Source: Lentisalinibacter sediminis (GTDB taxonomy: Bacteria; Pseudomonadota; Gammaproteobacteria; Steroidobacterales; Woeseiaceae). Taken from it: 64,000 nt of DNA. The notes below the pieces were generated by a model, which had not been told where the DNA came from, did not search any database, and saw only the letters and a list, made by a program, of their open reading frames with translations. Both the position numbers and the translations under genes were made by a program. Below are positions 56,232 to 64,000 of this stretch, piece by piece (positions within the stretch are counted from its first letter, which is position 1; each line of letters begins with the position of its first letter). Location: contig NZ_JAPDRF010000005.1 in assembly GCF_040706615.1 (NCBI RefSeq), positions 62,001-126,000 on the forward strand. The letters are read 5' to 3'.

Positions 56232-56825
56232 TCAGGAGTCCGTGCCCGCGAACAGCTTCCACAGGGTCGCCTGATCCGGGAAGCCCGTGGGCTCGTAGCC
56301 GATGCTCGCCTGGTAGGACTGCACGGCCTCCAGGGTCGCGGCGTCGTAGTTGCCGGATGCCTTCCCGTCGTAGTGCCCCTCCTCGCCCAGACGCGCCTGC
56401 ATGCGTGCGACCGTCTCCCGGTACAGTCGGGTCGCCTTCCCGTCCACGCGCACGTTCAGGATCGGCGAGGCCTCGCGCAGACGCTGCTCGCGCAGCTGCT
56501 CCGCGATGGAACTCACCACGGTGAACAGACGGTGTTCCGGGTTGTCCTCGCAGTGCCCCTCGATGACCCTGACCAACAGCTCCGTGGACTGGAACGTGGT
56601 GATGTCGTACGTGGACTCGGAGAGCTGGTTGTAGGCCGTGATGTAGCCGTCGATCCAGCCGCCCATCATCACGTAGGCGTCCGAGGCGGCTCCTTTCTCG
56701 GCCAGGAAGCTTGCGCAGTCGACGACACCGGCACCGCGCACGGCGTGCCTTGCCTCGCCGTCGCCGGCAAAGGCCGGGCCGGCGGCGAGGAGCCCCAGCG
56801 ACAGATACAGAATCGCGAGTTTCAT
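56232..56825 (-). CDS. Exported protein with peptidoglycan-binding domain
   Basis: This is a 197-residue protein with a signal peptide ending GPAFA and an N-terminal unknown domain with conserved-looking MMGGWIDGYITAYNQ and HCEDNPEHRLF. The C-terminal PG_binding_1 domain (about 130-190) reads RMQARLGEEGHYDGKASGNY with TLEAVQSYQASIG. The domain binds peptidoglycan, so the protein is likely held in the cell wall. Its start overlaps the PEP-CTERM gene stop (ATGA), indicating joint expression. Confidence 0.8.
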   Translation of the reverse strand: MKLAILYLSLGLLAAGPAFAGDGEARHAVRGAGVVDCASFLAEKGAASDAYVMMGGWIDGYITAYNQLSESTYDITTFQSTELLVRVIEGHCEDNPEHRLFTVVSSIAEQLREQRLREASPILNVRVDGKATRLYRETVARMQARLGEEGHYDGKASGNYDAATLEAVQSYQASIGYEPTGFPDQATLWKLFAGTDS

Positions 56826-58495
56826 GCCAGTGCTCCTTCGTTTGCAGTAAATGGCGCCGGCTCTGCTGCAGGCCGCCGGCGATTGGCGGCGACGGCCAGC
56901 AGTAACAGGCCCAGCAGCAGCAGGCCGAGAGAGCCGGGCTCGGAGACGGCCGTTGCCTCACCGACGTTCACGAGGAACGAGGAAGCCTGGTACTCACTGA
57001 AACCGCCCAGGCCGAAATCGAGATCGAACAGCGACAGGCGGCCGATATCGAACTCCTCCACCAGCGAGCCGAGGCCCCAGGAACGGTTGAACGTGTAGTC
57101 GCCGAGGATGCCCAGGTCCTTGCCGATGGAGATGCCGAAGGTCAGGAGGTCGATCTCGAGCAGCCCGTTGATGTCCAGCAGCAACTCGTTCAGGAAGCCG
57201 GCGACGTTGCGCTGGCCTTCGTAGCCGAGGTAGAAGGTGGGCGTCACCAGCGTCTCGCCGAGTGCGAACATGAAGTCCGGCAAGGCGTTCCATTCGAGCC
57301 CGCCGACGAAGTCGACCATCTGTCCCAGGTAGTCCACCGGCCGCGAGAAGGCGAGATCCACCATCAGCGTGGGCGTCAGCGTGAACTCCTGGCGCAGGTC
57401 CAGCGCGGGGCCGAAATCCACGTCGACGAAGTCCCAGCTGGCGGAGCCGAAGCCCAGGTCCAGAGACCCGCCGTACAGGTTCTGGGTGGCGCCCTGGGTG
57501 GCGACGAGGGAGACCAGGTTGTCGAAGTCGAGCGTCAGGTTGATGAGATCGTTTTGGCCGCTGGCGAACAGGCTCGTGCCGTCGGTGCCGTCGTAGTTTG
57601 CGTTCGGCTGGGGCAGGAACAGATCCACCTCGGCGAGTCCGCCGGCCAGCGGGATATCCTCGGCCGGCAGTCCGGTCGGGAGCGAGACGCCGCCCGCGCC
57701 GAGCACCGCCTCCAGCAGGGGATCGCCGCCGAACCACTCGATACCGCCCTCGCCGTCCTCGTTGAACGAGACGATGGGCAGGTCGGGGTTCACGTTCATG
57801 CTGGCATTGATGGGGACGCAGCCGCCGATGCAGGCCTCGCCGTCGATGCCGGCATAGATGTCGAAGACGAGGCCCGAGGTGAGCACGAGGGTCGGGAACT
57901 GACTGGTGAGGTCGTCGCCGGTGAGGTCGGCGGTCGGGTTCAGGTTCACCAGCCCGCCATTCGCGCCGGCCTCGATCGCATCCGGGATGGTCGCTGTCAC
58001 GTTGTCGAAGCCCACGGCCGTGTCGACGGAGCCGCTGTCGATGGTGACGCCGAACTCGAAGCCGACCCTGCCGTCCGTCGCCAGGGTGACCTCGGCGCCG
58101 ACGGGGACGGCGGATACGGGGTTGGCGACTCTCCGGGCCGGTGCTTCGCCGAGTTCCGGCAGCAGGCCATCGCCGTTGATGCAGGCACTGCGCGAGAATC
58201 CCAATCCAGTGCAACCGGCCAGCGCTATCGACCAGGTCGTGTAGAGCGGATTGGTGATGGTCCCGCCAGTGCCGGGGAAGTTGTTGATACTGCCGAACGA
58301 AGTGCTCTCGTCCCATTCCAGGCCGAAGAAATACTCCTCGTCCAGCTGGAACGCCTCGCCCGGGCCCCACATGCTCTGGTCTTGGCTCTCGAAGCCGAGT
58401 GACCCCGGGTCGTAGATGGCGGGGTCCGCCGCGGCCGTCGTGGCCAGCGCGCAGGCCGCGAGGCAGGCGGCCATCCGGCTTATTGTTGTTTTCAT
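56822..58495 (-). CDS. PEP-CTERM sorted exported protein
   Basis: This is a 557-residue exported protein with a signal peptide ending TTAAADP and a large beta-rich body with repeated Asp/Gly/Leu patterns (FNEDGEGGIEWFGGDPL). The C-terminal PEP-CTERM tag has SEP (518-520) in VSEPGSLGLLLLG, a hydrophobic helix and RRR (539-541). After that comes an unusual 16-residue extension rich in Ala/Pro/Glu. PEP-CTERM proteins are cut by exosortase and delivered to the cell surface or exopolysaccharide. No exosortase gene is in the window. No known function is recognised for the body. Confidence 0.85.
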   Translation of the reverse strand: MKTTISRMAACLAACALATTAAADPAIYDPGSLGFESQDQSMWGPGEAFQLDEEYFFGLEWDESTSFGSINNFPGTGGTITNPLYTTWSIALAGCTGLGFSRSACINGDGLLPELGEAPARRVANPVSAVPVGAEVTLATDGRVGFEFGVTIDSGSVDTAVGFDNVTATIPDAIEAGANGGLVNLNPTADLTGDDLTSQFPTLVLTSGLVFDIYAGIDGEACIGGCVPINASMNVNPDLPIVSFNEDGEGGIEWFGGDPLLEAVLGAGGVSLPTGLPAEDIPLAGGLAEVDLFLPQPNANYDGTDGTSLFASGQNDLINLTLDFDNLVSLVATQGATQNLYGGSLDLGFGSASWDFVDVDFGPALDLRQEFTLTPTLMVDLAFSRPVDYLGQMVDFVGGLEWNALPDFMFALGETLVTPTFYLGYEGQRNVAGFLNELLLDINGLLEIDLLTFGISIGKDLGILGDYTFNRSWGLGSLVEEFDIGRLSLFDLDFGLGGFSEYQASSFLVNVGEATAVSEPGSLGLLLLGLLLLAVAANRRRPAAEPAPFTANEGALA

Positions 58496-58602
58496 CGCTA
58501 CGCTCTCCCTACCGTTGACGGTCGGCGGCGTCTTCCGCGCCGCCGGGTCGGGGCGTCAGATCGCCCCTTATCCTGTAAAGCAGGAAACGGAGGGAAAAAC
58601 GA

Positions 58603-61509
58603 TCACGAAGGGTCGGCGGGACCTCGGGGCGCGCCGCCGGAGGCCTGCTCTCCGTCCAGCGCGGCCAGTACGTCCACCCGTGCGGCGAACGCCTGCCGCC
58701 ACGCCTCGAAGATCCCGCGCCGCGCCGGAGCGGTCTCCTCGCGCAGGGCTTGCGCTTCCGCAGTCCGGCCGGCACGGGCCAGCGCCTCTGCGAGGGCGAG
58801 CCTCAGCTCCAGGATGCCGAGGTGGTCATCGTCGAGCTGCCGGCGCTCGAGCTCCAGGGCACGCTCCAGCAGGGTGACGGCGGCGGGGGCATCCCCGGCG
58901 GCGAGTTCGGTCCTGCCGAGCCAGCCGAGGGCCTCGGCAACGTAAGGATGCTCGGGGCGGTCCAGCGCGGTCTTCCCGTCGACGACCGATTGCAGGAGCT
59001 CGCGAGCGTCGGCGTAGTCCCCGGCGGCGAATGCCGCCCGTGCCACCGCGGTGCGCGAACGCCAGGTGCTCGGATGCTTCTCGCCCAGCGCGGCGATGCG
59101 GATCGCGAGGGCGCGTTCCATCAGCGCCCGCCCCTCGGCTAGGCGGCCGCGCTTCAGTGCCACGTTACCGCTGGCGATGAGTGTGGGCGCGAGATCCGGA
59201 TTGTCGGGCTCGATAGCGGCTTCATAGATGGCCGTGGCCCGCTCGAGGATGGCGCCGGCGAGATCCAGCTCGCCCATCTCCTCCAGCAGGAACGCGTAAC
59301 CGGTCAGGGAGAAGGCGAGTTCCGGGTGATCCGCGCCGACCGCCTCCACCTGAAGCAGAATCTGCCGCTCGAAGGTCTCGCGGGCGGCGACGAACTCACC
59401 GAGCTGGTTGCGGGTGGTCGCCAGCGAGTAGAGTGTCAGCGGCAGGACAGCGTCCGCCCGGCCGACGCTCCGGATGCGCCGCTCGATGGACTCCTCGTAG
59501 GTCTCCACCGCCTTCCGGTAGTCGCCCATCTCGTAGAAGACGAGACCGGTATTATGCAGAGTGCTCGAGATGGCGGCATCGTTCGGTGCAGGCTGCGCCT
59601 TCTGGAGGCGCAGGATCTCGCGATAGAACCCGGCCGCCTGCTGCAGCTCGCCGCGCTGCCAGTGGCACAGTGCGAGCGAGTTGATGCCCGGCGCGAGTGA
59701 AGCGTCGTCGGCATCCAGCAGCGCGTGGCGTATGTCGTAGGAGCGCTGCGCCCAGCGACACATGGTCTCGTTGTCGCCCTCCGCATTCGCCACGGCCGAG
59801 AGCATGCTCGCGACCTGCGCCACGGGCATCGAGACGCTGCCCTGTTCGCGCTCCCGTATCGCGAGGGAGCGCTCCAGAGACGCCCGGGCGCCCTCGTAGT
59901 TGCCGGTAATACGCAGGATCTTGCCCTGGACGTACAGCGCCATCGCCACGTCGGGGTGGTCGGCCGGCAGCCCCGCTCCCAACTGCGCCAGCGCATCGTC
60001 GATCAGCGTACCGGCCTCCTCCATGCGACCGATCGACGAGTAGACGTCGGCGATGGTCGTGAGGAGCCGCCCCTGCACGCGGGGAGCGAGTTCGGCATCG
60101 TCGCGGATGCGCTCGGCGCCCCGCCGAACTATGTGGTCGAGAGTGACCGTGCCGTCCTGCCCGCGGTAAGGGTTGCGGGCATCGAGCAGGGAGACCAGGA
60201 AATCAGCGGTCTGCTGGGCTGTCGTCCGTTCCGCGGCGAGCTGCGCCGTGTAGAAGGTCGTGAGCCCCACCACCGCAGCGAGCAGCACGGCGGCGATGCC
60301 TGCCGGCAGCCGGTGGCGACGCAGGAACTTGCCGGTCACATAACCGAAACTGTCGGGACGCGCCTGTACGGGCTGGTTTTCCAGGTAGCGCCGCAGATCG
60401 TCGGCGAACGCGGACACGGATTCGTAGCGGCGCTCCGGCTCCTTGCGCAGCGCCTTCAGCAGGATGACGTCGAGGTCGCCCTTCAGCGCACGACGCTGCC
60501 GCTCCACCCAGCGCTCGCTGCGGCCCCCTGTCTGCACCTCGACTTCGGGGGGCCGGTCGGAGGTCACGGCCGCACTGGGCCGCTCCGCGGGCGTGTACAG
60601 GATGGCGCGGGCAACATCGGCGGGCCGCTCCGACGTCTCGGTGTACGGCATCCTCCCGGTCAGCAGCCGATAGGCGAGCAGTCCGAGGCCGTAGACGTCC
60701 GCGGCGGTGGTGATCGGCTGGCCCGCGATCTGCTCCGGGCTGGCGTACAGCGGCGTCATGATGCGCTGGTCGGCACGGGTCAGATCATTGCCGGCGGCGT
60801 CCTCGTCCAGCAGTTTCGCGATGCCGAAGTCGACGAGCTTCGGCACGCCCTGCCGGTCGATGAGGATGTTGCTCGGCTTGATGTCGCGGTGGATCACGAG
60901 CTTGCGGTGGGCGTACTGCACTGCGTCGCAGACCTTCATCAGCAGACGCAGTATCGCCTCGTTGCTCAACGCGTTATCGCGGCAGTAGTGCTCTATGCTG
61001 ACACCGTCCACGTACTCCATGGCGATGTAGGGCACGCCGTCGTCCAGCATGCCGCCGTCGATCAGCCGCGCGATGTTGGGGTGTTCCAGCGAGGCGAGGA
61101 TGCGGCGCTCCTCGACGAATCGGGCAGTCGCCGCCAGATCGAGGCGGTGGGGAGGCAGGAGCTTTATCGCCGCCGTCTGCTCGAAGTCGGCGTCGACCCG
61201 GTGCGCCAGGTAGACCGAGCCCATGCCGCCGTCGGCGATCTTGCGGCGGATGCGCCATGTCCCGACCCGGCGTCCGTCCATCGCGGCGGCAAGATCGGGC
61301 TCCAGCGAACCGGCCACCTCGCGGATGGCGCTGCCGATGTCCTCTGTCTGCTCCCCGTCGAAGGCCAGCAGCTGCGCGACTTCCTCGTACAGCGCCGTGT
61401 CGCCCTTGCAGGCCTCGCGCAGCCAGGCGTCGCGCTCCGACTCGTCGCGCTCGAGAGCGGACTCGAGCAAGGTATTGATTCGCTGCCAGCGTTCCTGGTC
61501 GTCGGTCAT
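58603..61509 (-). CDS. Ser/Thr protein kinase with TM helix and TPR repeats (second of three)
   Basis: This 968-residue protein has the same plan as the kinase at 53158: helical N-terminus, kinase domain (about 82-380), one TM helix (about 400-420: LPAGIAAVLLAAVVGLTTFY) and about 12 tetratricopeptide repeats. Lys116, HRD (207-209) and DFG (227-229) are intact. The first glycine of the GxGxxG loop is Ala (IADGGMGSVY). It is the first gene on the minus strand before the PEP-CTERM and peptidoglycan-binding genes, 107 bases away. The TPR region is longer than in the first kinase. Confidence 0.92.
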   Translation of the reverse strand: MTDDQERWQRINTLLESALERDESERDAWLREACKGDTALYEEVAQLLAFDGEQTEDIGSAIREVAGSLEPDLAAAMDGRRVGTWRIRRKIADGGMGSVYLAHRVDADFEQTAAIKLLPPHRLDLAATARFVEERRILASLEHPNIARLIDGGMLDDGVPYIAMEYVDGVSIEHYCRDNALSNEAILRLLMKVCDAVQYAHRKLVIHRDIKPSNILIDRQGVPKLVDFGIAKLLDEDAAGNDLTRADQRIMTPLYASPEQIAGQPITTAADVYGLGLLAYRLLTGRMPYTETSERPADVARAILYTPAERPSAAVTSDRPPEVEVQTGGRSERWVERQRRALKGDLDVILLKALRKEPERRYESVSAFADDLRRYLENQPVQARPDSFGYVTGKFLRRHRLPAGIAAVLLAAVVGLTTFYTAQLAAERTTAQQTADFLVSLLDARNPYRGQDGTVTLDHIVRRGAERIRDDAELAPRVQGRLLTTIADVYSSIGRMEEAGTLIDDALAQLGAGLPADHPDVAMALYVQGKILRITGNYEGARASLERSLAIREREQGSVSMPVAQVASMLSAVANAEGDNETMCRWAQRSYDIRHALLDADDASLAPGINSLALCHWQRGELQQAAGFYREILRLQKAQPAPNDAAISSTLHNTGLVFYEMGDYRKAVETYEESIERRIRSVGRADAVLPLTLYSLATTRNQLGEFVAARETFERQILLQVEAVGADHPELAFSLTGYAFLLEEMGELDLAGAILERATAIYEAAIEPDNPDLAPTLIASGNVALKRGRLAEGRALMERALAIRIAALGEKHPSTWRSRTAVARAAFAAGDYADARELLQSVVDGKTALDRPEHPYVAEALGWLGRTELAAGDAPAAVTLLERALELERRQLDDDHLGILELRLALAEALARAGRTAEAQALREETAPARRGIFEAWRQAFAARVDVLAALDGEQASGGAPRGPADPS

Positions 61510-61610
61510 GCGGGGCCCCCGCGTCAGGATCCTGCCCCTTATAGCAGCTTCGGGACCGGGAAACGGTCACGCCTGCGTGGCCGGCGGGCCGGATGGTCCG
61601 GCCGGCGTTA

Positions 61611-62108
61611 TCATCTCAGGCTAACGACCCGCCCGTGGAGTTCGCGCACTCGGTCGCCATTCGCCTGCAGTACAGGGGTCTGGCGGCGCAGCCAGAGGGC
61701 CCGCTCGTCCATGATGGAGGCCATGGTCTGCCAGCACATCATCGGATTGATGTCCCAGTCCCAGAGTATCTCTTCGAAGCGCTCGTCGGTGTCCCGGATG
61801 CCTCTGCGCGTCCGGCTCGCTTGCAGGTCTTCCGGGAGATGACTCTGCACGATCACGTCGGCTGGCCCGGGCATTTCCACGGAAAGAGGCCGGTCCGACC
61901 CCGCCTCGTACCGGGCCAGGCTGTCACGCAGGTCGCGTAACCAGGCGAGGCGGCCCTCCAGCGTCGCGATGGTCTGATCGACACCCCGCTGGGGCATGCG
62001 CCAGACTCGCAATGCGCGCGAGTAGATCTGCAGCAGATCGGCGTAATGGCACTCGTCGAATATCTCGATGATCGCCTCCTGTCCCTCAGGCGTCATCAGC
62101 GTCCGCAT
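61611..62108 (-). CDS. Hypothetical helical protein
   Basis: This is a 165-residue soluble protein of no recognised family. ATG at 62108 has GGAAGG at good spacing; ATG at 62096 is a second candidate. The sequence is mostly helical and charged (EAIIEIFDECHYADLLQIYS, TLEGRLAWLRDLRDSLAR), with DERFEEILWDWDINPMMCWQ near residue 120. A GC-rich inverted repeat with no T tract (61580-61606) follows it. Its start overlaps the end of a headless upstream frame. Confidence 0.55.
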   Translation of the reverse strand: MRTLMTPEGQEAIIEIFDECHYADLLQIYSRALRVWRMPQRGVDQTIATLEGRLAWLRDLRDSLARYEAGSDRPLSVEMPGPADVIVQSHLPEDLQASRTRRGIRDTDERFEEILWDWDINPMMCWQTMASIMDERALWLRRQTPVLQANGDRVRELHGRVVSLR

Positions 62109-62325
62109 CGGCGCGGCCTTCCGCGCCGGACCTGAATCGGCCGAGTCGATTCCCCCGGATATCGAAGACCTCGATGCCCGGAAAACGCCGCAGCACACGG
62201 GCGAGCCAGCCCACGGGCACGTGGCTCACGCTTCGCTCCGCCGGTATCACCAGCAGAGCCAGCCCGTTCCAGCGCCGGATCAGGTGGGGGTCGCTCGAGA
62301 AACTGCGGTTGCTGCGGCTCGTGGC
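62086..62325 (-). pseudogene. Headless gene remnant upstream of the helical protein
   Basis: An 80-codon open frame, bounded upstream by a stop at 62326-62328, reads like real protein (RRWNGLALLVIPAERS, GWLARVLRRFPGIEVFDIR) with GC-rich third positions. It has no ATG, and GTG codons lie only inside the sequence. Its stop overlaps the next gene's start, as in a working operon. The likely reading is a gene whose 5' part was lost at a breakpoint near 62330, close to the mobile-element-like repeats. The family is unrecognised. Confidence 0.35.
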
Positions 62326-62438
62326 CTAGTTCTACCGCGTACGGCCGCGCGTGGCGACGGAGCAACCTCTGGAAATGCTGTGGAAATCGTGGGGGTTCGC
62401 GCGGACTGTGCATCGAACCCGTTTCCGGGTCACTGGTC
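62326..62438. other. Intergenic segment without a clear gene
   Basis: This stretch lies between the headless frame and the direct repeats. No convincing reading frame, promoter or structured RNA was seen. Together with the flanking repeats it looks like residue of a rearranged element. Confidence 0.3.
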
Positions 62439-62502
62439 CCGGACAAAGTGTTAACCCTGTGTCCGGAATAAGGTGTAAACCATGTGACCGGAATAAACCC
62501 GG
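62439..62502 (+). repeat. Three tandem direct repeats resembling a transposon end
   Basis: Three copies of a unit starting CCGGANAAA, at 62439-62462, 62463-62487 and 62488-62502, are arranged head to tail. The first two are about 24-25 bases and share a later GTGTTAACC/GTGTAAACC segment; the third is cut short eight bases before the tRNA. Multiple direct repeats at a terminus are how IS21-type and similar elements end. No transposase gene is present, so this is a remnant or solo end. Confidence 0.55.
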
Positions 62503-62509
62503 GAAGAAT

Positions 62510-62586
<77 letters not shown>

Positions 62587-62722
62587 CTTGGGAAAGGTGG
62601 CGTATTCTACCGGCTATGCCGGGCCGTCTGCCACCTGATTGGCGGATTCCGCGCTCGGTTTCCGATCTACCTGATTGGAGGGCACTTGGCCGGGGGGGCG
62701 TAGGCTGGGGGAGCAGACCGGC

Positions 62723-64000
62723 ATGCAGGACGACGACAGGTTCAAGACGGGCGGCGCAATCCGCGATCTGGAGGCGCTGGCGGCCGGCAGCGAAGACGAC
62801 CCGCTGGTCGGCAGCACGATCGCGCAGTACCGCTTGCTCTCGTTGATCGCCGCCGGGGGTATGGGCCGGGTCTACCGGGCCGTGCGGACCGACGGCAGTT
62901 TCGAGCGCGAGGTCGCGGTGAAGGTCGTGCCGTCCGGCCTTGGCGGCGAATATGCCCGGCGTTTCGAACTGGAGCGCCGTATCCTCGCCAGTCTCGCCCA
63001 TCCGAATATCGCGCAGCTTTTCGATGCCGGGGTGTCGGAGTCCGGCAACCTCTACATCATCATGGAGCTGGTCGAAGGCGAACCGATCGACCGCTACGTC
63101 CGCGACGCCGGCCTGGATACGCGCGGCAAAGCGCGGCTGATGCTCGGTCTCGCGCAGGTGCTCAACTTCGCTCACGGAAAGCTGGTGGTGCATCGGGACC
63201 TCAAGCCCTCGAACGTGCTCGTCGGCGGCGGCGGAAGCCTCAAGCTGCTGGACTTCGGCATCGCGAAGATCCTCGAGTCCCCGGACGACATGACCGCAAC
63301 GCATCGCCCGATGACGCCGCGCTACGCCAGTCCCGAGCAGCTCCTGAACGAGCCGGTGTCGGTCGCCAGCGATATCTACCAGTTCGGGCTGCTGTTCCTC
63401 GACCTGTTCGACCGGCGGCCGGGGCTCGAGGAAGAAACGCCGGCCTCGGCCACGGCCCGGGCTATACGCAAAGCCCCGATCACGGCCGAGTCGCGGCTAC
63501 TCACCCGGCTGCCGTCCGAGATTGCTGCGATCATCAACAAGTGTCTGCGCGCGGAGCCCGGCGAGCGCTACAGTTCCGCTGCGGAGCTGGCGCGCGATCT
63601 GGGCAGCTATCTCGGTGGCTATCCTGTCGCCGCGCGTGATCCCGGACCGCTGCAACGCGGTGCCAAGTTCCTGCGCCGCAACTGGCTGCCCACCGCCATC
63701 ACAGCTCTGTTCTCTGCCATCACGATTGCCTCGACGGCGTGGTACATCCAGGCGATCGAGCATGAACGGGCAGCGGCCATTCAGGCCAATGAGCGAGCAC
63801 AGCAGGAGGCCGCCACGGCGGAGGGCATCTCGGATTTCCTGCTGCGGATGATATCCGGCTCGAATGCGCTGCTCTCCCCGGGCGAGCCGCGGACGGTGCC
63901 CGAGGCGGTCGTGCGCGGCGCGGAGTTGCTCGGGACCGAGCTCGCGGATCAGCCGTCGGTGCGCGTACGCCTGGTCAACGCGCTCGCCGGTGCGCTGAAC
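62723..64000 (+). CDS. Ser/Thr protein kinase (third of three), cut by the window end
   Basis: The first 426 residues are in view. The kinase domain (about 35-320) has the loop IAAGGMGRVY with Ala for the first glycine, catalytic Lys67, HRD (157-159) in VVHRDLKPSNVLV and DFG (177-179). A TM helix follows (about WLPTAITALFSAITIASTAW), then the start of what should be a TPR region. The N-terminal leader is shorter than in the other two kinases. ATG at 62723 has GGGGAG upstream. The end lies beyond 64000. Confidence 0.9.
   Translation, partial: MQDDDRFKTGGAIRDLEALAAGSEDDPLVGSTIAQYRLLSLIAAGGMGRVYRAVRTDGSFEREVAVKVVPSGLGGEYARRFELERRILASLAHPNIAQLFDAGVSESGNLYIIMELVEGEPIDRYVRDAGLDTRGKARLMLGLAQVLNFAHGKLVVHRDLKPSNVLVGGGGSLKLLDFGIAKILESPDDMTATHRPMTPRYASPEQLLNEPVSVASDIYQFGLLFLDLFDRRPGLEEETPASATARAIRKAPITAESRLLTRLPSEIAAIINKCLRAEPGERYSSAAELARDLGSYLGGYPVAARDPGPLQRGAKFLRRNWLPTAITALFSAITIASTAWYIQAIEHERAAAIQANERAQQEAATAEGISDFLLRMISGSNALLSPGEPRTVPEAVVRGAELLGTELADQPSVRVRLVNALAGALN

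Noticed and set aside
61580..61606. GC-rich inverted repeat considered as a terminator
   Set aside because: The stem is strong but no T tract follows on either strand, so it is not called as an intrinsic terminator.
59725..61842. A 705-codon plus-strand open frame across the second kinase
   Set aside because: It is an antisense shadow; the minus strand encodes a full kinase with intact HRD and DFG.
62096..62446. A 116-codon minus-strand frame upstream of the helical protein
   Set aside because: Pro/Arg/Gly-rich translation typical of out-of-frame GC-rich DNA; the frame of the headless remnant reads far more like protein.

Overview
The window is GC-rich DNA, densely coded on both strands, from what looks like a gammaproteobacterium. 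The block lptM, polA, engB, diheme cytochrome c4 and dsbA is a gammaproteobacterial neighbourhood. NudC, RraA, an ElaB-type DUF883 protein and a CrbS/CrbR-type acetate switch fit the same picture. Three giant TPR-bearing Ser/Thr kinases and an N-acyl (not free) ornithine transcarbamylase point to a lineage near Xanthomonadales or Chromatiales, but the exact taxon cannot be read from the sequence.

Layout. 1-2.6 kb: end of rraA, nudC, a TANGO2/NRDE protein and a convergent carboxylesterase. 2.7-11.0 kb: a tightly overlapping arginine operon argR-argG-(P-loop protein of unknown function)-argC-argD-(acetyl/succinyl-ornithine transcarbamylase)-argB-argH behind one promoter with operator-like repeats. 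11-17.2 kb: thioesterase, lptM, polA, terminator, engB, cytochrome c4 and a lipoprotein DsbA. 17.2-25 kb: a DUF885 protein, a YeiH-type transporter, DUF883/holin-like stress membrane proteins, an AI-2E family permease, an exported double-VOC protein and two HupE-like membrane proteins. 25-31.5 kb: a TonB-dependent receptor, small membrane proteins, a CIA30-DUF4174 fusion, a LysR regulator downstream of a near-consensus sigma-54 promoter, and a strong RNA hairpin.

31.5-44.4 kb is an acetate module: a DnaQ-like exonuclease, a cNMP/CBS/DUF294 protein, a DcaP-type porin, acs, crbR, crbS and the two-subunit acetate symporter. The acs and symporter genes share a GTCTAAT element about 91 bp upstream of each start codon. 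45-53 kb holds peptide and amine use genes: a POT transporter, a DUF885 lipoprotein, a Tat-exported flavin amine oxidase overlapping a lipoprotein cytochrome c, a DUF3047 protein and an M20 peptidase.

53-64 kb holds three Ser/Thr kinase-TM-TPR proteins (the last cut by the window edge), a PEP-CTERM protein overlapping a peptidoglycan-binding-domain protein, an ABM-like protein, a CCA-encoding tRNA-Arg(CCG), and mobile-element-like direct repeats beside a decapitated reading frame. No rRNA, CRISPR array, complete insertion sequence or prophage was seen.

The most interesting candidate is the unknown P-loop protein inside the arginine operon. The operon has no argA, argJ or argE, its ArgB lacks a fused acetyltransferase domain, and its transcarbamylase is of the N-acyl type. 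The protein is therefore a candidate for an unassigned acylation or deacylation step.
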